Assembly (NCBI RefSeq): GCF_004331345.1
Contig: NZ_SJJZ01000005.1
Span: 434,001-498,000, forward strand
DNA: 64,000 bases
Source of the DNA: Kribbella soli
GTDB lineage: Bacteria > Actinomycetota > Actinomycetes > Propionibacteriales > Kribbellaceae
Reading direction: 5' to 3'
In this document: piece by piece, positions 17,240 to 25,479 of the stretch
Layout: the number at the start of each line of letters is the position of its first letter
How positions within the stretch are numbered: position 1 is the first letter of the stretch
Position numbers and translations under genes: made by a program
Notes under the pieces: generated by a model
The model's input: the letters and a program-made list of their open reading frames with translations, nothing else
The model's database searches: none
What the model was told of the DNA's origin: nothing

Positions 17240-18838
17240 ATGACTGACGTAACCCGGCCCGTCGTCCTGATCGCCGAAGAGCTCAGCCCGGCCACCGTCG
17301 AGGCCCTCGGACCCGACTTCGAGATCCGCCAGACCAACGGCGCCGACCGCGCCGCGCTGCTCCCGGCCATCGCCGACGTCGACGCCATCCTGATCCGCAG
17401 CGCCACCAAGGTGGACGCCGAGGCCCTGGCCGCCGCGAAGAAGCTGAAGGTCGTCGCCCGGGCCGGTGTCGGTCTGGACAACGTGGACGTCAAGGCCGCC
17501 ACCCAGGCCGGTGTGATGGTCGTGAACGCGCCGACCTCCAACATCACCAGCGCCGCCGAGCTGGCCGTCGCGCTGCTGCTCGCGTCCGCGCGCCGCGTCC
17601 CGGCCGCGAACGAGTCGCTCAAGAAGGGCGAGTGGAAGCGCAGCAAGTACTCGGGTGTCGAGCTGTTCGAGAAGACCGTCGGCATCGTCGGCCTCGGCAA
17701 GATCGGCGTCCTCGTCGCGCAGCGGCTGGCCGCCTTCGGCATGAACGTGATCGCCTACGACCCGTACGTGCAGGCCGGCCGGGCCGCGCAGATGGGCGTC
17801 CGGCTCGCCACCCTGGACGAGCTGCTGGCGACCAGTGACTTCATCTCCGTGCACCTCCCGAAGACCCCGGAGACCATCGGCCTGATCGGCGACGAGCAGC
17901 TGCACAAGGTCAAGCCCGAGGTCATCATCGTGAACGCGGCCCGCGGCGGCATCGTCGACGAGCAGGCGCTCTACAGCGCGCTCAAGGAAGGCCGGGTGGC
18001 CGGCGCCGGTCTGGACGTGTTCGCGTCCGAGCCCTGCACCGACTCGCCGCTGTTCGAGTTCGAGAACGTCGTCGTCACGCCGCACCTCGGCGCGTCCACC
18101 GACGAGGCGCAGGAGAAGGCCGGTATCGCGGTCGCCAAGTCGGTCCGGCTCGCGCTCTCGGGTGAGCTGGTCCCGGACGCGGTCAACGTCCAGGGCGGCG
18201 TGATCGCCGAGGACGTCCGCCCGGGCATCGGGCTGACCGAGAAGCTCGGCCGGATCTTCACCGCGCTGGCCGGCGGCGTCGCGCAGCAGCTCGACGTCGA
18301 GGTCCGCGGCGAGATCACGCAGTACGACGTGAAGGTGCTCGAGCTCGCCGCGCTCAAGGGTGTCTTCGCGGATGTCGTCGAGGACAACGTCTCGTACGTG
18401 AACGCGCCGTTGCTGGCGGCCGAGCGGGGCCTCGAGGTCCGGCTCGTCACCGACCACGACAGCCCCGAGCACCGCAACCTGATCACGCTCCGCGGCACGC
18501 TGGCCGACGGCGCCCAGGTGTCGGTGTCCGGCACGCTGGTCGGCGTCCGGCAGTCCGAGCGGCTGGTCGAGATCGACGGGTACGACCTCGAGATCGAGCT
18601 GTCCGCGCACCTGGCGTTCCTCACCTACGAGGACCGGCCGGGCGCGGTCGGGCAGATCGGCCGCATCCTCGGCGACGCCGACGTGAACATCGCCGGTATG
18701 CAGGTCAGCCGGGACCGCAAGGGCGGCAAGGCGCTCGTGGCGCTGTCGGTCGACTCGAAGGTCGCGCCGACGGTCCTCGACGACATCGCCGTCGCGGTGC
18801 AGGCAGATACGGCCCGCACCGTGGACCTGGAGGCCTGA
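17240..18838 (+). CDS. serA: D-3-phosphoglycerate dehydrogenase
   Basis: The 532-aa enzyme catalyses the first step of serine synthesis. It has the long actinobacterial architecture: substrate/NAD domains with GLGKIGVLVAQRL, the catalytic Arg in VNAARGGIVDEQAL, Glu in DVFASEPCTDSPL and His in VVTPHLGAST; an intervening ASB domain; and a C-terminal ACT domain beginning near AFLTYEDRPGAVGQIGRIL, where serine feedback is expected. It stands between the palindromic element and a cluster of hairpins, apparently as a single-gene unit. Confidence 0.97.
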   Translation: MTDVTRPVVLIAEELSPATVEALGPDFEIRQTNGADRAALLPAIADVDAILIRSATKVDAEALAAAKKLKVVARAGVGLDNVDVKAATQAGVMVVNAPTSNITSAAELAVALLLASARRVPAANESLKKGEWKRSKYSGVELFEKTVGIVGLGKIGVLVAQRLAAFGMNVIAYDPYVQAGRAAQMGVRLATLDELLATSDFISVHLPKTPETIGLIGDEQLHKVKPEVIIVNAARGGIVDEQALYSALKEGRVAGAGLDVFASEPCTDSPLFEFENVVVTPHLGASTDEAQEKAGIAVAKSVRLALSGELVPDAVNVQGGVIAEDVRPGIGLTEKLGRIFTALAGGVAQQLDVEVRGEITQYDVKVLELAALKGVFADVVEDNVSYVNAPLLAAERGLEVRLVTDHDSPEHRNLITLRGTLADGAQVSVSGTLVGVRQSERLVEIDGYDLEIELSAHLAFLTYEDRPGAVGQIGRILGDADVNIAGMQVSRDRKGGKALVALSVDSKVAPTVLDDIAVAVQADTARTVDLEA

Positions 18839-18868
18839 TTCACCCGAACGACTGATTTACTGGAAGCG

Positions 18869-18927
18869 GTCAGCCGCCCGCAGGCGCATGGCGGCTGACA
18901 AGGGCCCGAGCTCCATAGCTCGGGCCC
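18869..18927 (+). terminator. Tandem hairpins after serA
   Basis: The first hairpin pairs GTCAGCCGCC (18869-18878) with GGCGGCTGAC (18890-18899). The second pairs GGGCCCGAGCT with AGCTCGGGCCC (18902-18927) around a four-base loop. Neither has a long T-run, but both lie within 90 bases of the serA stop and before a convergent gene, so they probably end serA transcription. Confidence 0.72.
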
Positions 18928-19017
18928 GCTTCACGTCTGCACCCCACCCCCCGCCGTACCGCACCCCGCCCCACCCCCCGCCCACCACGACCGTCCCGCC
19001 GGTCGTCCCGTGGTCCG

Positions 19018-19126
19018 ATTTGCTGGGTGGGCCAGCCAATTTGCTGGGTAAGCCAGCTAGCTAAGGGGTTCTACACCCTGAACCAGGGTCCGTAACCCCG
19101 CATTTGATGGGTCAACCAGCCAAATG
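19018..19126. repeat. Three-copy imperfect palindrome cluster with nested hairpin
   Basis: Three related dyads share ATTTG(C/A)TGGGT-nnn-CCAGC, at 19018-19040, 19039-19058 and 19101-19126; the third is the most symmetric, ending CCAGCCAAATG. Between the second and third lies a separate two-step hairpin, GGGGTT..ACCCTG-AAC-CAGGGT..AACCCC (19065-19099). The stretch is between the convergent ends of serA and an O-methyltransferase-like gene. The rest of the gap (18928-19017) is C-rich with no recognisable feature. Function is unknown; protein-binding sites, structured RNA or REP-like sequence are all possible. Confidence 0.6.
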
Positions 19127-19188
19127 CCGGAGGAGGAGGGAGCGCTGGGGCAGCGGTACGGGTGGTGGTGGTACGGGTGGTGCGGTGG

Positions 19189-19755
19189 TTAGTGGCGGGT
19201 GGCGAGCAGTACGGCGGCGTCGGGGGCGACCATCACCTCGACGGTGGTGAAGCGCTTGTCCATCAGCCATTCCTGACGGAGCGTGTCGACGCGCCCTTCG
19301 TACATGGGCGGCCAGACGGCCGACGGCGTGAAGTCGTCCAGTACGACGAAACCGCCCGGCTCGACCACGTCCGCGATGATGTCGCGGGCGGACAGCTTCG
19401 CCTCGCGGGCGTCCACGAACAGCAGCGCGAACGGGCCGCGCTCGATCAGCGCGGTCCAGTCGGCGGAGACGACCTCGATCCGCTCGTCGTCGGCGAACAG
19501 TTCCGCGACCACCTTCGCGAGCTGCGGATCGCTCTCCGCGGTGACGATCGACGTGCTCTCGCCGGCGCCGCTGCGCAGCCACGCCGAGCCGACGCCGCAG
19601 CCGGTCCCGAGCTCACCGAGCAGGCCGGTCTTCGAGGCCGCGAGGGTGGCGAGCAGGCGGCCGGTCTCGTTCCTGGTGGAGCTGACGAATCCGCGCCGGC
19701 CGGACAGGCTGAGGGCCGCTGATACCAGCGGCGGCAGTTCTGGAGGAGCACTCAC
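19189..19755 (-). CDS. O-methyltransferase-like SAM-dependent methyltransferase
   Basis: A 188-aa small Rossmann methyltransferase. SAM motif I is LLGELGTGCGVGSAW, an acidic residue follows in VTAESDPQL, and FALLFVDAREAK with VVEPGGFVVLDDFTPS resembles the metal-dependent catechol O-methyltransferase group. The substrate is unknown. It is convergent with serA across the hairpin cluster. Confidence 0.8.
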   Translation of the reverse strand: MSAPPELPPLVSAALSLSGRRGFVSSTRNETGRLLATLAASKTGLLGELGTGCGVGSAWLRSGAGESTSIVTAESDPQLAKVVAELFADDERIEVVSADWTALIERGPFALLFVDAREAKLSARDIIADVVEPGGFVVLDDFTPSAVWPPMYEGRVDTLRQEWLMDKRFTTVEVMVAPDAAVLLATRH

Positions 19756-19901
19756 CGGCTGAGAGTCGCACAGGTCCGGTCCAGTGACCCCACCCGGATC
19801 TCATATTCCGGGACAAGCTGCCCGCATGGTGGAGAAATAGTCGGATGTGCGAGTAAATTCGTGCGCATCCTGCCGCCCACGACATATTTGGGAGCAGCTG
19901 C

Positions 19902-20057
19902 ATGTACGACATGTATCCAGCCAACTGGCCCTCGATCGATGCGCGCGAGCGGAAGGCGACCCGGCGTCGCCGTACCACGCGCCAGGCGAGCGACGAGGTC
20001 AAGGCTGTCCAAGAGGCCATGAACCGCCGTGACAATGGGGGAGAACCCAAGAAGTGA
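19902..20057 (+). CDS. 51-aa basic protein translationally coupled to leuB
   Basis: The ORF encodes a 51-residue protein beginning MYDMYPANWPSIDARERK and then a strongly basic ATRRRRTTRQ stretch and a helical, charged end (EVKAVQEAMNRRD). A GGGAG site precedes the ATG, and the stop overlaps the leuB GTG by four bases (GTGA), the layout used for translational coupling. No known family is recognised. It could be a small regulator, or a coding leader whose translation gates leuB. It has no run of Leu codons, so it is not a classical leucine leader. Confidence 0.6.
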   Translation: MYDMYPANWPSIDARERKATRRRRTTRQASDEVKAVQEAMNRRDNGGEPKK

Positions 20058-21103
20058 GCGAGACGAAGAACTTCACGCTGGCCGTCGTCCCCGGTGACGG
20101 GATCGGACCCGAGGTGACTACCGAGGCGCTCAAGGTCCTCGACGCGGTCGCCGCACAGCACGGCGTGACGTTCGAGCGGACCGAGTACGACCTCGGCGCG
20201 AAGCGCTGGCACGCCACCGGTGAGACGCTGCCGGACGCCGAGCTGGAGGAGATCCGCAAGCACGACGCGATCCTGCTCGGCGCGGTCGGGGACCCGAGCG
20301 TCCCGTCCGGCGTCCTCGAGCGCGGTCTGCTGCTCAAGCTCCGGTTCACCCTCGACCACTACGTGAACCTGCGGCCGTCGAAGATCTACCCGTCCGTCGG
20401 CTCGCCGCTGGCGAACCCGGGCGAGGTCGACTTCGTCGTCGTCCGCGAAGGCACCGAGGGCCCGTACGTCGGCAACGGCGGCGCGCTCCGCGTCGGTACA
20501 CCGGCCGAGATCGCGACCGAGGTGTCGGTGAACACGGCGTACGGCGTCGAGCGGGTCGTTCGGGACGCGTTCGCCCGCGCGCAGGCCCGTCCGCGCAAGA
20601 AGCTGACGCTGGTGCACAAGAACAACGTCCTGGTGTACGCCGGCCACCTGTGGAAGCGGACCGTCGACAAGGTCGCCGAGGAGTTCCCGGAGATCGCTGT
20701 CGACTACCTGCACGTGGACGCGGCGACGATCTTCCTGGTCACCGACCCGGCCCGGTTCGACGTGATCGTCACCGACAACCTGTTCGGCGACATCATCACC
20801 GACCTGGCGGCCGCGATCAGCGGCGGGATCGGGCTGGCCGCGAGCGGCAACATCAACCCGGACCGGACCGCGCCGAGCATGTTCGAGCCGGTGCACGGCT
20901 CCGCGCCCGACATCGCCGGCCAGCAGAAGGCCGACCCGACCGCGGCGATCCTGTCCGCGTCGCTGCTGCTCGAGCACCTCGGCCTGACCGAGGCCGCACG
21001 CGCGATCGAGGACGCCGTCACGGCGGACATCGAGGAGCGCACGGGCGTTGCCCGCAGTACCGCGGAGATCGGTGACGCGATCGCCAAGCGCGCGGCCGGC
21101 TGA
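20054..21103 (+). CDS. leuB: 3-isopropylmalate dehydrogenase
   Basis: The 349-aa enzyme oxidatively decarboxylates 3-isopropylmalate in leucine synthesis. It starts AVVPGDGIGPEVT, has the substrate Arg region LKLRFTLDHYVNLRP, the metal-binding DNLFGDIITDLAAAISGGIG and the NAD-binding FEPVHGSAPDIAGQQKADPT. The GTG start overlaps the upstream 51-aa ORF, which decides the start. ilvE follows after 49 bases, probably on the same transcript. Confidence 0.97.
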   Translation: MSETKNFTLAVVPGDGIGPEVTTEALKVLDAVAAQHGVTFERTEYDLGAKRWHATGETLPDAELEEIRKHDAILLGAVGDPSVPSGVLERGLLLKLRFTLDHYVNLRPSKIYPSVGSPLANPGEVDFVVVREGTEGPYVGNGGALRVGTPAEIATEVSVNTAYGVERVVRDAFARAQARPRKKLTLVHKNNVLVYAGHLWKRTVDKVAEEFPEIAVDYLHVDAATIFLVTDPARFDVIVTDNLFGDIITDLAAAISGGIGLAASGNINPDRTAPSMFEPVHGSAPDIAGQQKADPTAAILSASLLLEHLGLTEAARAIEDAVTADIEERTGVARSTAEIGDAIAKRAAG

Positions 21104-21152
21104 GAAAGGCTGATGCTCGCATGACCAGTCAGCCGAGAGGTACGGTGCGGTT

Positions 21153-22244
21153 ATGAGCGCCGATCTGCAGTTCTCAGTTGAGCCGAACACCCAACCGGCC
21201 AGCGACGACCAGCGCGCCCAGATCCTGGCGAACCCGGGATTCGGGCAGTACTTCTCCGACCACATGGCGATCGCCACCTGGACGGCCGAGAAGGGCTGGC
21301 ACGACGCACGGATCACCGCCTTCGGACCGCTGGAGCTGTCTCCCGCGACCTCGGTGTTCCACTACGCCCAGACCATTTTCGAGGGGATGAAGGCCTACCG
21401 GCATCCCGACGACTCGATCCACCTGTTCCGCCCCGAGGCGAACGCGATCCGGTTCCAGCGGTCCGCGCACCGGCTCGCGCTGCCGGAGCTGCCGACCGAG
21501 GCGTTCCTCGACTCGCTGCACAAGCTGGTCGAGATCGACCGGGCCTGGGTGCCGGGCGGCGGCGAGACATCGCTGTACCTGCGGCCGTTCATGTTCGGCT
21601 CGGACCCGTTCCTCGGCGTCCGCCCGTCGGCGCAGGTCACGTACTGCGCGATCGCGTCGCCGGCCGGGTCGTACTTCGCGAACGGCGTGAAGCCGGTCCG
21701 GATCTGGCTGAGCGAGGAGTACACCCGCGCGGCCCCCGGCGGCACCGGCGCGGCGAAGACCGGCGGCAACTACGCCTCTTCGCTGCTGGCCCAGGCCGAG
21801 GCGATCGAGCAGGGCTGCGACCAGGTCGCGTTCCTCGACGCGGTCGAGAAGAAGTGGGTCGAGGAGCTCGGCGGGATGAACCTGTACTTCGTCCTCGACG
21901 ACAACTCGGTCGTCACACCGGAGCTGTCCGGCACGATCCTCGAGGGCGTCACCCGGGACTCGATCCTGAAGCTGGTCACCGACCTCGGCTACACGGTCAC
22001 CGAGCGCAAGATCTCGGTCGACGAGTGGCGCGAGGGTGCGGCCTCCGGCAAGGTGAAGGAGGTGTTCGCCTGCGGCACCGCCGCGGTCGTCACCCCGGTC
22101 GCCTCGCTGAAGTGGAAGGACGGCGAGACCCAGATCGGCGACGGCAACGGCGGCCCGGTCACCGCAGCCGTCCGCACCGCCCTCCTCGACGTCCAGTACG
22201 GCCGCGCCGCAGACCCCCACGGCTGGATGACCCGCATCTCCTGA
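21153..22244 (+). CDS. ilvE: Branched-chain amino acid aminotransferase
   Basis: The 363-aa PLP enzyme makes the last transamination step of Val, Leu and Ile synthesis. Fold type IV features are the YAQTIFEGMKAYR segment, the PLP lysine in GTGAAKTGGNYASSL with the family's EEYTRAAPGG before it, the EELGGMNLYFV stretch and the phosphate-binding CGTAAVVTPV. It is co-oriented with leuB and ends at a strong bidirectional hairpin. Confidence 0.96.
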   Translation: MSADLQFSVEPNTQPASDDQRAQILANPGFGQYFSDHMAIATWTAEKGWHDARITAFGPLELSPATSVFHYAQTIFEGMKAYRHPDDSIHLFRPEANAIRFQRSAHRLALPELPTEAFLDSLHKLVEIDRAWVPGGGETSLYLRPFMFGSDPFLGVRPSAQVTYCAIASPAGSYFANGVKPVRIWLSEEYTRAAPGGTGAAKTGGNYASSLLAQAEAIEQGCDQVAFLDAVEKKWVEELGGMNLYFVLDDNSVVTPELSGTILEGVTRDSILKLVTDLGYTVTERKISVDEWREGAASGKVKEVFACGTAAVVTPVASLKWKDGETQIGDGNGGPVTAAVRTALLDVQYGRAADPHGWMTRIS

Positions 22245-22250
22245 AGCAGG

Positions 22251-22288
22251 TGACGAAGGCCCGGCGATCTACCGCCGGGCCTTCGTCA
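22251..22288. terminator. Bidirectional terminator between ilvE and membrane gene
   Basis: A perfect 16-bp stem (TGACGAAGGCCCGGCG and its complement) with a six-base loop lies seven bases past the ilvE stop. Its right end includes the stop codon of the convergent membrane protein gene, so it can serve both. Confidence 0.85.
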
Positions 22289-22768
22289 TGACCGGGGCCT
22301 GGTCTCGAACCAGCCGATGGTGTTGATGACGGCCAGGAGCAGCCAGAGGCCGAGCGCGAGGATCGGCGCCCCGGTCCAGGCGATCTCGGTCTGCCGACTC
22401 CCCTCCGGCTTCAGCAGCATGATGACGATCGTGTCCACAAGCCCGGCGTACGCACAGGCGAAGGCGGCGATCTTCGTCGGCGTGGCCAGTGCGACCAGCA
22501 CCAGGACGACGTACGCGATGAACAGAAGGTTGGCCGCGCTGCCGAGGATCGTGGCGTCGCGGGCCATGCCGAATCCGGTGTACAGGTGGAGGCTGCCGCG
22601 GCTGTACTCCCGGGTCAGCCAGGTCGGCGTGAGCGTGACCAGCACCGCAAGCGCGGTGGCGTAACCCAGCAGCTGGAACCGCAGCCGTTGCAGGGGATCT
22701 CTTTCGCCCCGCGGTGGCAACGGAGCCTTCAGGACGTTCAGGTCAACCTGGTCGTCGGGCTCACTCAC
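22286..22768 (-). CDS. Four-helix membrane protein of unknown function
   Basis: A 160-aa integral membrane protein with a charged N-terminus and about four hydrophobic segments (near residues 33-50, 70-93, 98-117 and 131-153). No catalytic motif or named family is recognised. Pro-rich and Arg-rich residues at 14-29 are cytoplasmic by the positive-inside rule. It is convergent with ilvE and divergent from a small soluble protein gene. Confidence 0.7.
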   Translation of the reverse strand: MSEPDDQVDLNVLKAPLPPRGERDPLQRLRFQLLGYATALAVLVTLTPTWLTREYSRGSLHLYTGFGMARDATILGSAANLLFIAYVVLVLVALATPTKIAAFACAYAGLVDTIVIMLLKPEGSRQTEIAWTGAPILALGLWLLLAVINTIGWFETRPRS

Positions 22769-22874
22769 TTGATGAATCCCATCTCTCCAGCGGATGTTTC
22801 ACAGGATCTTTTCAGGTCTGAGGGCCGGACCGGCGGTCGCTGTCCACAGGTCCGGTTCGATAGGGTCGGGCGCC

Positions 22875-23273
22875 ATGAGCAGCTTCCCGGACGACGTCGA
22901 GGGCTACTACGCCGAGTTGGCCGAGCGCCGGGGATGGTCCGCCGAGACGTCCGCCGCGATTCGGTCGACGGTTGAGCTGATTCGGGATCTGGATCGTGGG
23001 ACGGCGTCTCGGACGTACGGCGCGGCTGTCGACGACTACGGCACCGACTGGCTGTACGAGGCGGTCTGGCACGAGCGGGAATGGGTCGTCGTCCGCCAGC
23101 TCGGGGTGGGGGAGGACGGCGAGGTACGGCGGTACTGGTGGCAGCGCCTCGAGGACGACGAGGGAATGCTCACCGACCAGTCCCTCGACCGCGAGGACTG
23201 GGGCCTGCGTCCGCTCACCCGCGAAGACTTCTACACCGCCTGGGATGATCCCGGCTGGTCCCTCAGTGCCTAA
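22875..23273 (+). CDS. Hypothetical acidic protein
   Basis: A 132-aa soluble protein rich in Trp, Asp and Glu (WHEREWVVVRQL, RYWWQRLEDDEG, FYTAWDDPGWSL). No recognised domain. The ATG was chosen because codon periodicity and charged composition begin there; an upstream in-frame ATG would add 27 atypical residues. Between it and cimA lies the attenuator region. Confidence 0.65.
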   Translation: MSSFPDDVEGYYAELAERRGWSAETSAAIRSTVELIRDLDRGTASRTYGAAVDDYGTDWLYEAVWHEREWVVVRQLGVGEDGEVRRYWWQRLEDDEGMLTDQSLDREDWGLRPLTREDFYTAWDDPGWSLSA

Positions 23274-23387
23274 TCTTCGGGCCTAATCTTCGGGCCTGAA
23301 CTCCAGTACGCCTCCGCGTACTGAATGTTCGTGATGCGAGACGGGCCCGTCATGGTCCGGACATTGTGTGGCAGACTGCAAAACGTC

Positions 23388-23417
23388 ATGAAGCACTATC
23401 GGGTGATTATTTCCTAG
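23388..23417 (+). CDS. cimA leader peptide (9 aa)
   Basis: The mini-ORF encodes MKHYRVIIS with the control codons GTG-ATT-ATT (Val-Ile-Ile) just before the stop. The stop abuts a hairpin, which is followed two bases later by a terminator and then by cimA. CimA makes the isoleucine precursor 2-ketobutyrate, so Ile codons are what one would expect. There is no ribosome site, as for the ilvB leader, suggesting a leaderless or near-leaderless start. Confidence 0.72.
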   Translation: MKHYRVIIS

Positions 23418-23447
23418 GCGCGCTCGGCAAGCTGTACCTGAGCGCGC
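23418..23447 (+). promoter_or_regulatory. cimA attenuator first hairpin
   Basis: GCGCGCTC (23418-23425) pairs with GAGCGCGC (23440-23447). The left arm touches the leader-peptide stop, so a ribosome paused on the Val-Ile-Ile codons would cover it and free the right arm for alternative pairing. It is the expected pause hairpin of a transcription attenuator. Confidence 0.7.
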
Positions 23448-23449
23448 AG

Positions 23450-23477
23450 ACCTCTCGCACCTTGCGGGAGGTTTTTT
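23450..23477 (+). terminator. cimA attenuator terminator
   Basis: A 10-bp stem, ACCTCTCGCA with TGCGGGAGGT (one G-U pair), has a three-base loop and a TTTTTT run. It lies 46 bases before the cimA start and directly after the first hairpin, as in amino-acid biosynthetic attenuators. Confidence 0.82.
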
Positions 23478-23523
23478 GTTTGCCCGTATCGACGCCGCAC
23501 ACCCCTCCGGAAGGCCGACCCCC

Positions 23524-25113
23524 ATGACTATCTCGGACGATTTCCACGTGTACGACACGACTCTGCGCGACGGTGCGCAGCAGGAGGGTCTGGCACTGTC
23601 CGTGGCCGACAAGATCGCCATCGCGCACTACCTGGACGAGCTGGGTGTCGGCTTCATCGAGGGCGGCTGGCCGGGCGCCGTACCCAAGGACACCGAGTTC
23701 TTCGAGCGGGCGAAAACCGAACTGCACCTGCGGCACGCGACGTTCGCGGCCTTCGGTGCGACCTGCAAGCCGGCGGCCGTCGCCGCCGACGACCCGCAGG
23801 TCGCCGCGCTGCGGGAGTCCGGCGCCGGCGTCGTCACACTCGTTGCCAAGAGCCACGACGCGCACGTCGAGCGGGCGCTGCGTACGACGCTCGACGAGAA
23901 CCTCCGGATGGTCGCCGATACCGTGCGGCACCTGCGGGAGAACGGTCAGCGGGTCTTCCTCGACACCGAACACTTCTTCGACGGCTACCGCGCGAACCGT
24001 GCCTACGCGCTCGAGGTCGTACGAGTAGCCACCGAGGCCGGTGCCGACGTCGTCGCCCTGTGCGACACCAACGGCGGGACCTTGCCCCGGGAGCTCCAGG
24101 ACGTCGTCCGCGACGTACTCGAATCGACCGGGGCCAGGCTCGGCATCCACTGTCACAACGACGCCGGCTGCGCGGTGGCGAACACGATCGCCGCCGTCGA
24201 GGCCGGCGTCACGCACGTCCAGGGAACGATCAACGGGTACGGCGAACGCACCGGTAACGCCGACCTGCTGGCGATCGTCGCCAACCTCGAGCTCAAGCGC
24301 GACCTGCGACTGCTCCCGGAGGGCAATCTCGCCGAGTCGTTCCGGCTCGCGCACGCGATCGCCGAAGTGACGAACGTGCCGCCGTCGACCCGGCAGCCGT
24401 ACGTCGGTGTGTCCGCGTTCGCCCACAAGGCGGGCCTGCACGCCAGCGCGATCAAGGTGGACCCGGATCTCTACCAGCACACGGATCCGGCCAAGGTCGG
24501 CAACGACATGCGGATGCTGGTGTCCGAGATGGCGGGCCGGGCGAGCGTCGAGCTGAAGGGCCGGGAGCTCGGGTTCGACCTCGGCAGCGACCGCGAGCTG
24601 GTCACCCGGGTGACCGATCGGGTGAAGGAGATGGAGTCCCGCGGGTACACGTTCGAGGCAGCGGACGCGTCGTTCTCGCTGCTGCTGACCGAGGAGGTCA
24701 CCGGGCAGCGGACCTCGTTCTTCGACGTCGAGTCCTGGCGCGTGATCACCGAGTCGCGCGCCGACGGCGAGGCGGTGTCGGAGTCGACGGTGAAGCTGGT
24801 CGCGGGCGGCGAGCGGGAGATCGTCACGGGCGAGGGCAACGGCCCGGTCAACGCGCTCGACCACGCGCTGCGGACCGCGATCGAGCGCGCGTACCCGGTG
24901 GTGAACAAGTTCGAGCTGGTCGACTACAAGGTCCGCATCCTCGACCAGGGGCACGGGACGGACGCGGTGATCAGAGTGCTGATCGAGACCGCGGACGGCG
25001 AGGGCTCGTGGGTGACGGTCGGGGTCGGCCACAACATCGTCGAGGCCTCCTGGGAGGCACTGGTCGACGGCTTCACGTTCGGCCTCCTGCGCCACAAGGA
25101 GGTCGTCCGATGA
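23524..25113 (+). CDS. cimA: (R)-citramalate synthase
   Basis: The 529-aa enzyme condenses pyruvate with acetyl-CoA to citramalate, giving 2-ketobutyrate and isoleucine without threonine. The catalytic TIM barrel opens VYDTTLRDGAQQEG, with metal ligands in LGIHCHNDAGCAVANT, and NGYGERTGNADL and FAHKAGLHASAIKVD follow. The C-terminal LeuA-type regulatory domain spans about residues 390-525. This long CimA form differs from 2-isopropylmalate synthase in its barrel motifs (EGLALSVADK). The ATG was chosen by alignment and a GGAAG site. The stop overlaps the following ACT protein by four bases. Confidence 0.93.
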   Translation: MTISDDFHVYDTTLRDGAQQEGLALSVADKIAIAHYLDELGVGFIEGGWPGAVPKDTEFFERAKTELHLRHATFAAFGATCKPAAVAADDPQVAALRESGAGVVTLVAKSHDAHVERALRTTLDENLRMVADTVRHLRENGQRVFLDTEHFFDGYRANRAYALEVVRVATEAGADVVALCDTNGGTLPRELQDVVRDVLESTGARLGIHCHNDAGCAVANTIAAVEAGVTHVQGTINGYGERTGNADLLAIVANLELKRDLRLLPEGNLAESFRLAHAIAEVTNVPPSTRQPYVGVSAFAHKAGLHASAIKVDPDLYQHTDPAKVGNDMRMLVSEMAGRASVELKGRELGFDLGSDRELVTRVTDRVKEMESRGYTFEAADASFSLLLTEEVTGQRTSFFDVESWRVITESRADGEAVSESTVKLVAGGEREIVTGEGNGPVNALDHALRTAIERAYPVVNKFELVDYKVRILDQGHGTDAVIRVLIETADGEGSWVTVGVGHNIVEASWEALVDGFTFGLLRHKEVVR

Positions 25114-25346
25114 GCCTGCTCGCCGTCGAGCGCACGATGACGGTCTTCACCGCCGAGGTGGTCGAGACGACCGGTCTGCTGGCGCGGATCGCCGTACTGC
25201 TCAATCCGTACGACGTCCGCGAGCTCGCCCTGTCGCTGGACCGGGGCGAGCTGCGGATCGTCGTCGAAGGCAACGGTTTCGACGCCGGGCGGGTAGCCGC
25301 CCGGCTCGAGAAGGTGATCGGCGTCCTCGAGGTGGCAGTCAGCTAG
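25110..25346 (+). CDS. Small ACT-like domain protein coupled to CimA
   Basis: A 78-aa protein that is little more than one ACT-like domain: a first strand MTVFTAEVVE, the Gly-containing turn and helix TGLLARIAVLL, strands VRELALSLD and GELRIVVEG, helix DAGRVAARLEKVI and last strand GVLEVAVS. The ATG overlaps the cimA stop (ATGA). ACT domains bind amino acids, and the pattern echoes IlvN next to IlvB. It is likely a detached regulatory subunit for CimA, perhaps sensing isoleucine; that role is inferred from context. Confidence 0.75.
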   Translation: MSLLAVERTMTVFTAEVVETTGLLARIAVLLNPYDVRELALSLDRGELRIVVEGNGFDAGRVAARLEKVIGVLEVAVS

Positions 25347-25479
25347 TCGGCCAAGAGGCGGCGGGCAGCTCGACGGCGGAGATCCTCGCGTTGCTCGACT
25401 GAATTTGGCTAGGAAGGTTTACAAATACCCGGTCGCTGGGTAGCTTCCTGGGCGCGCCCCTTCGCCCAGGAGACCGCCC

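Noticed and set aside
25426..25442. TACCC-n7-GGGTA dyad before the alginate lyase-like gene
   Set aside because: Half-sites are too short to call an operator, and no linked regulator is present.
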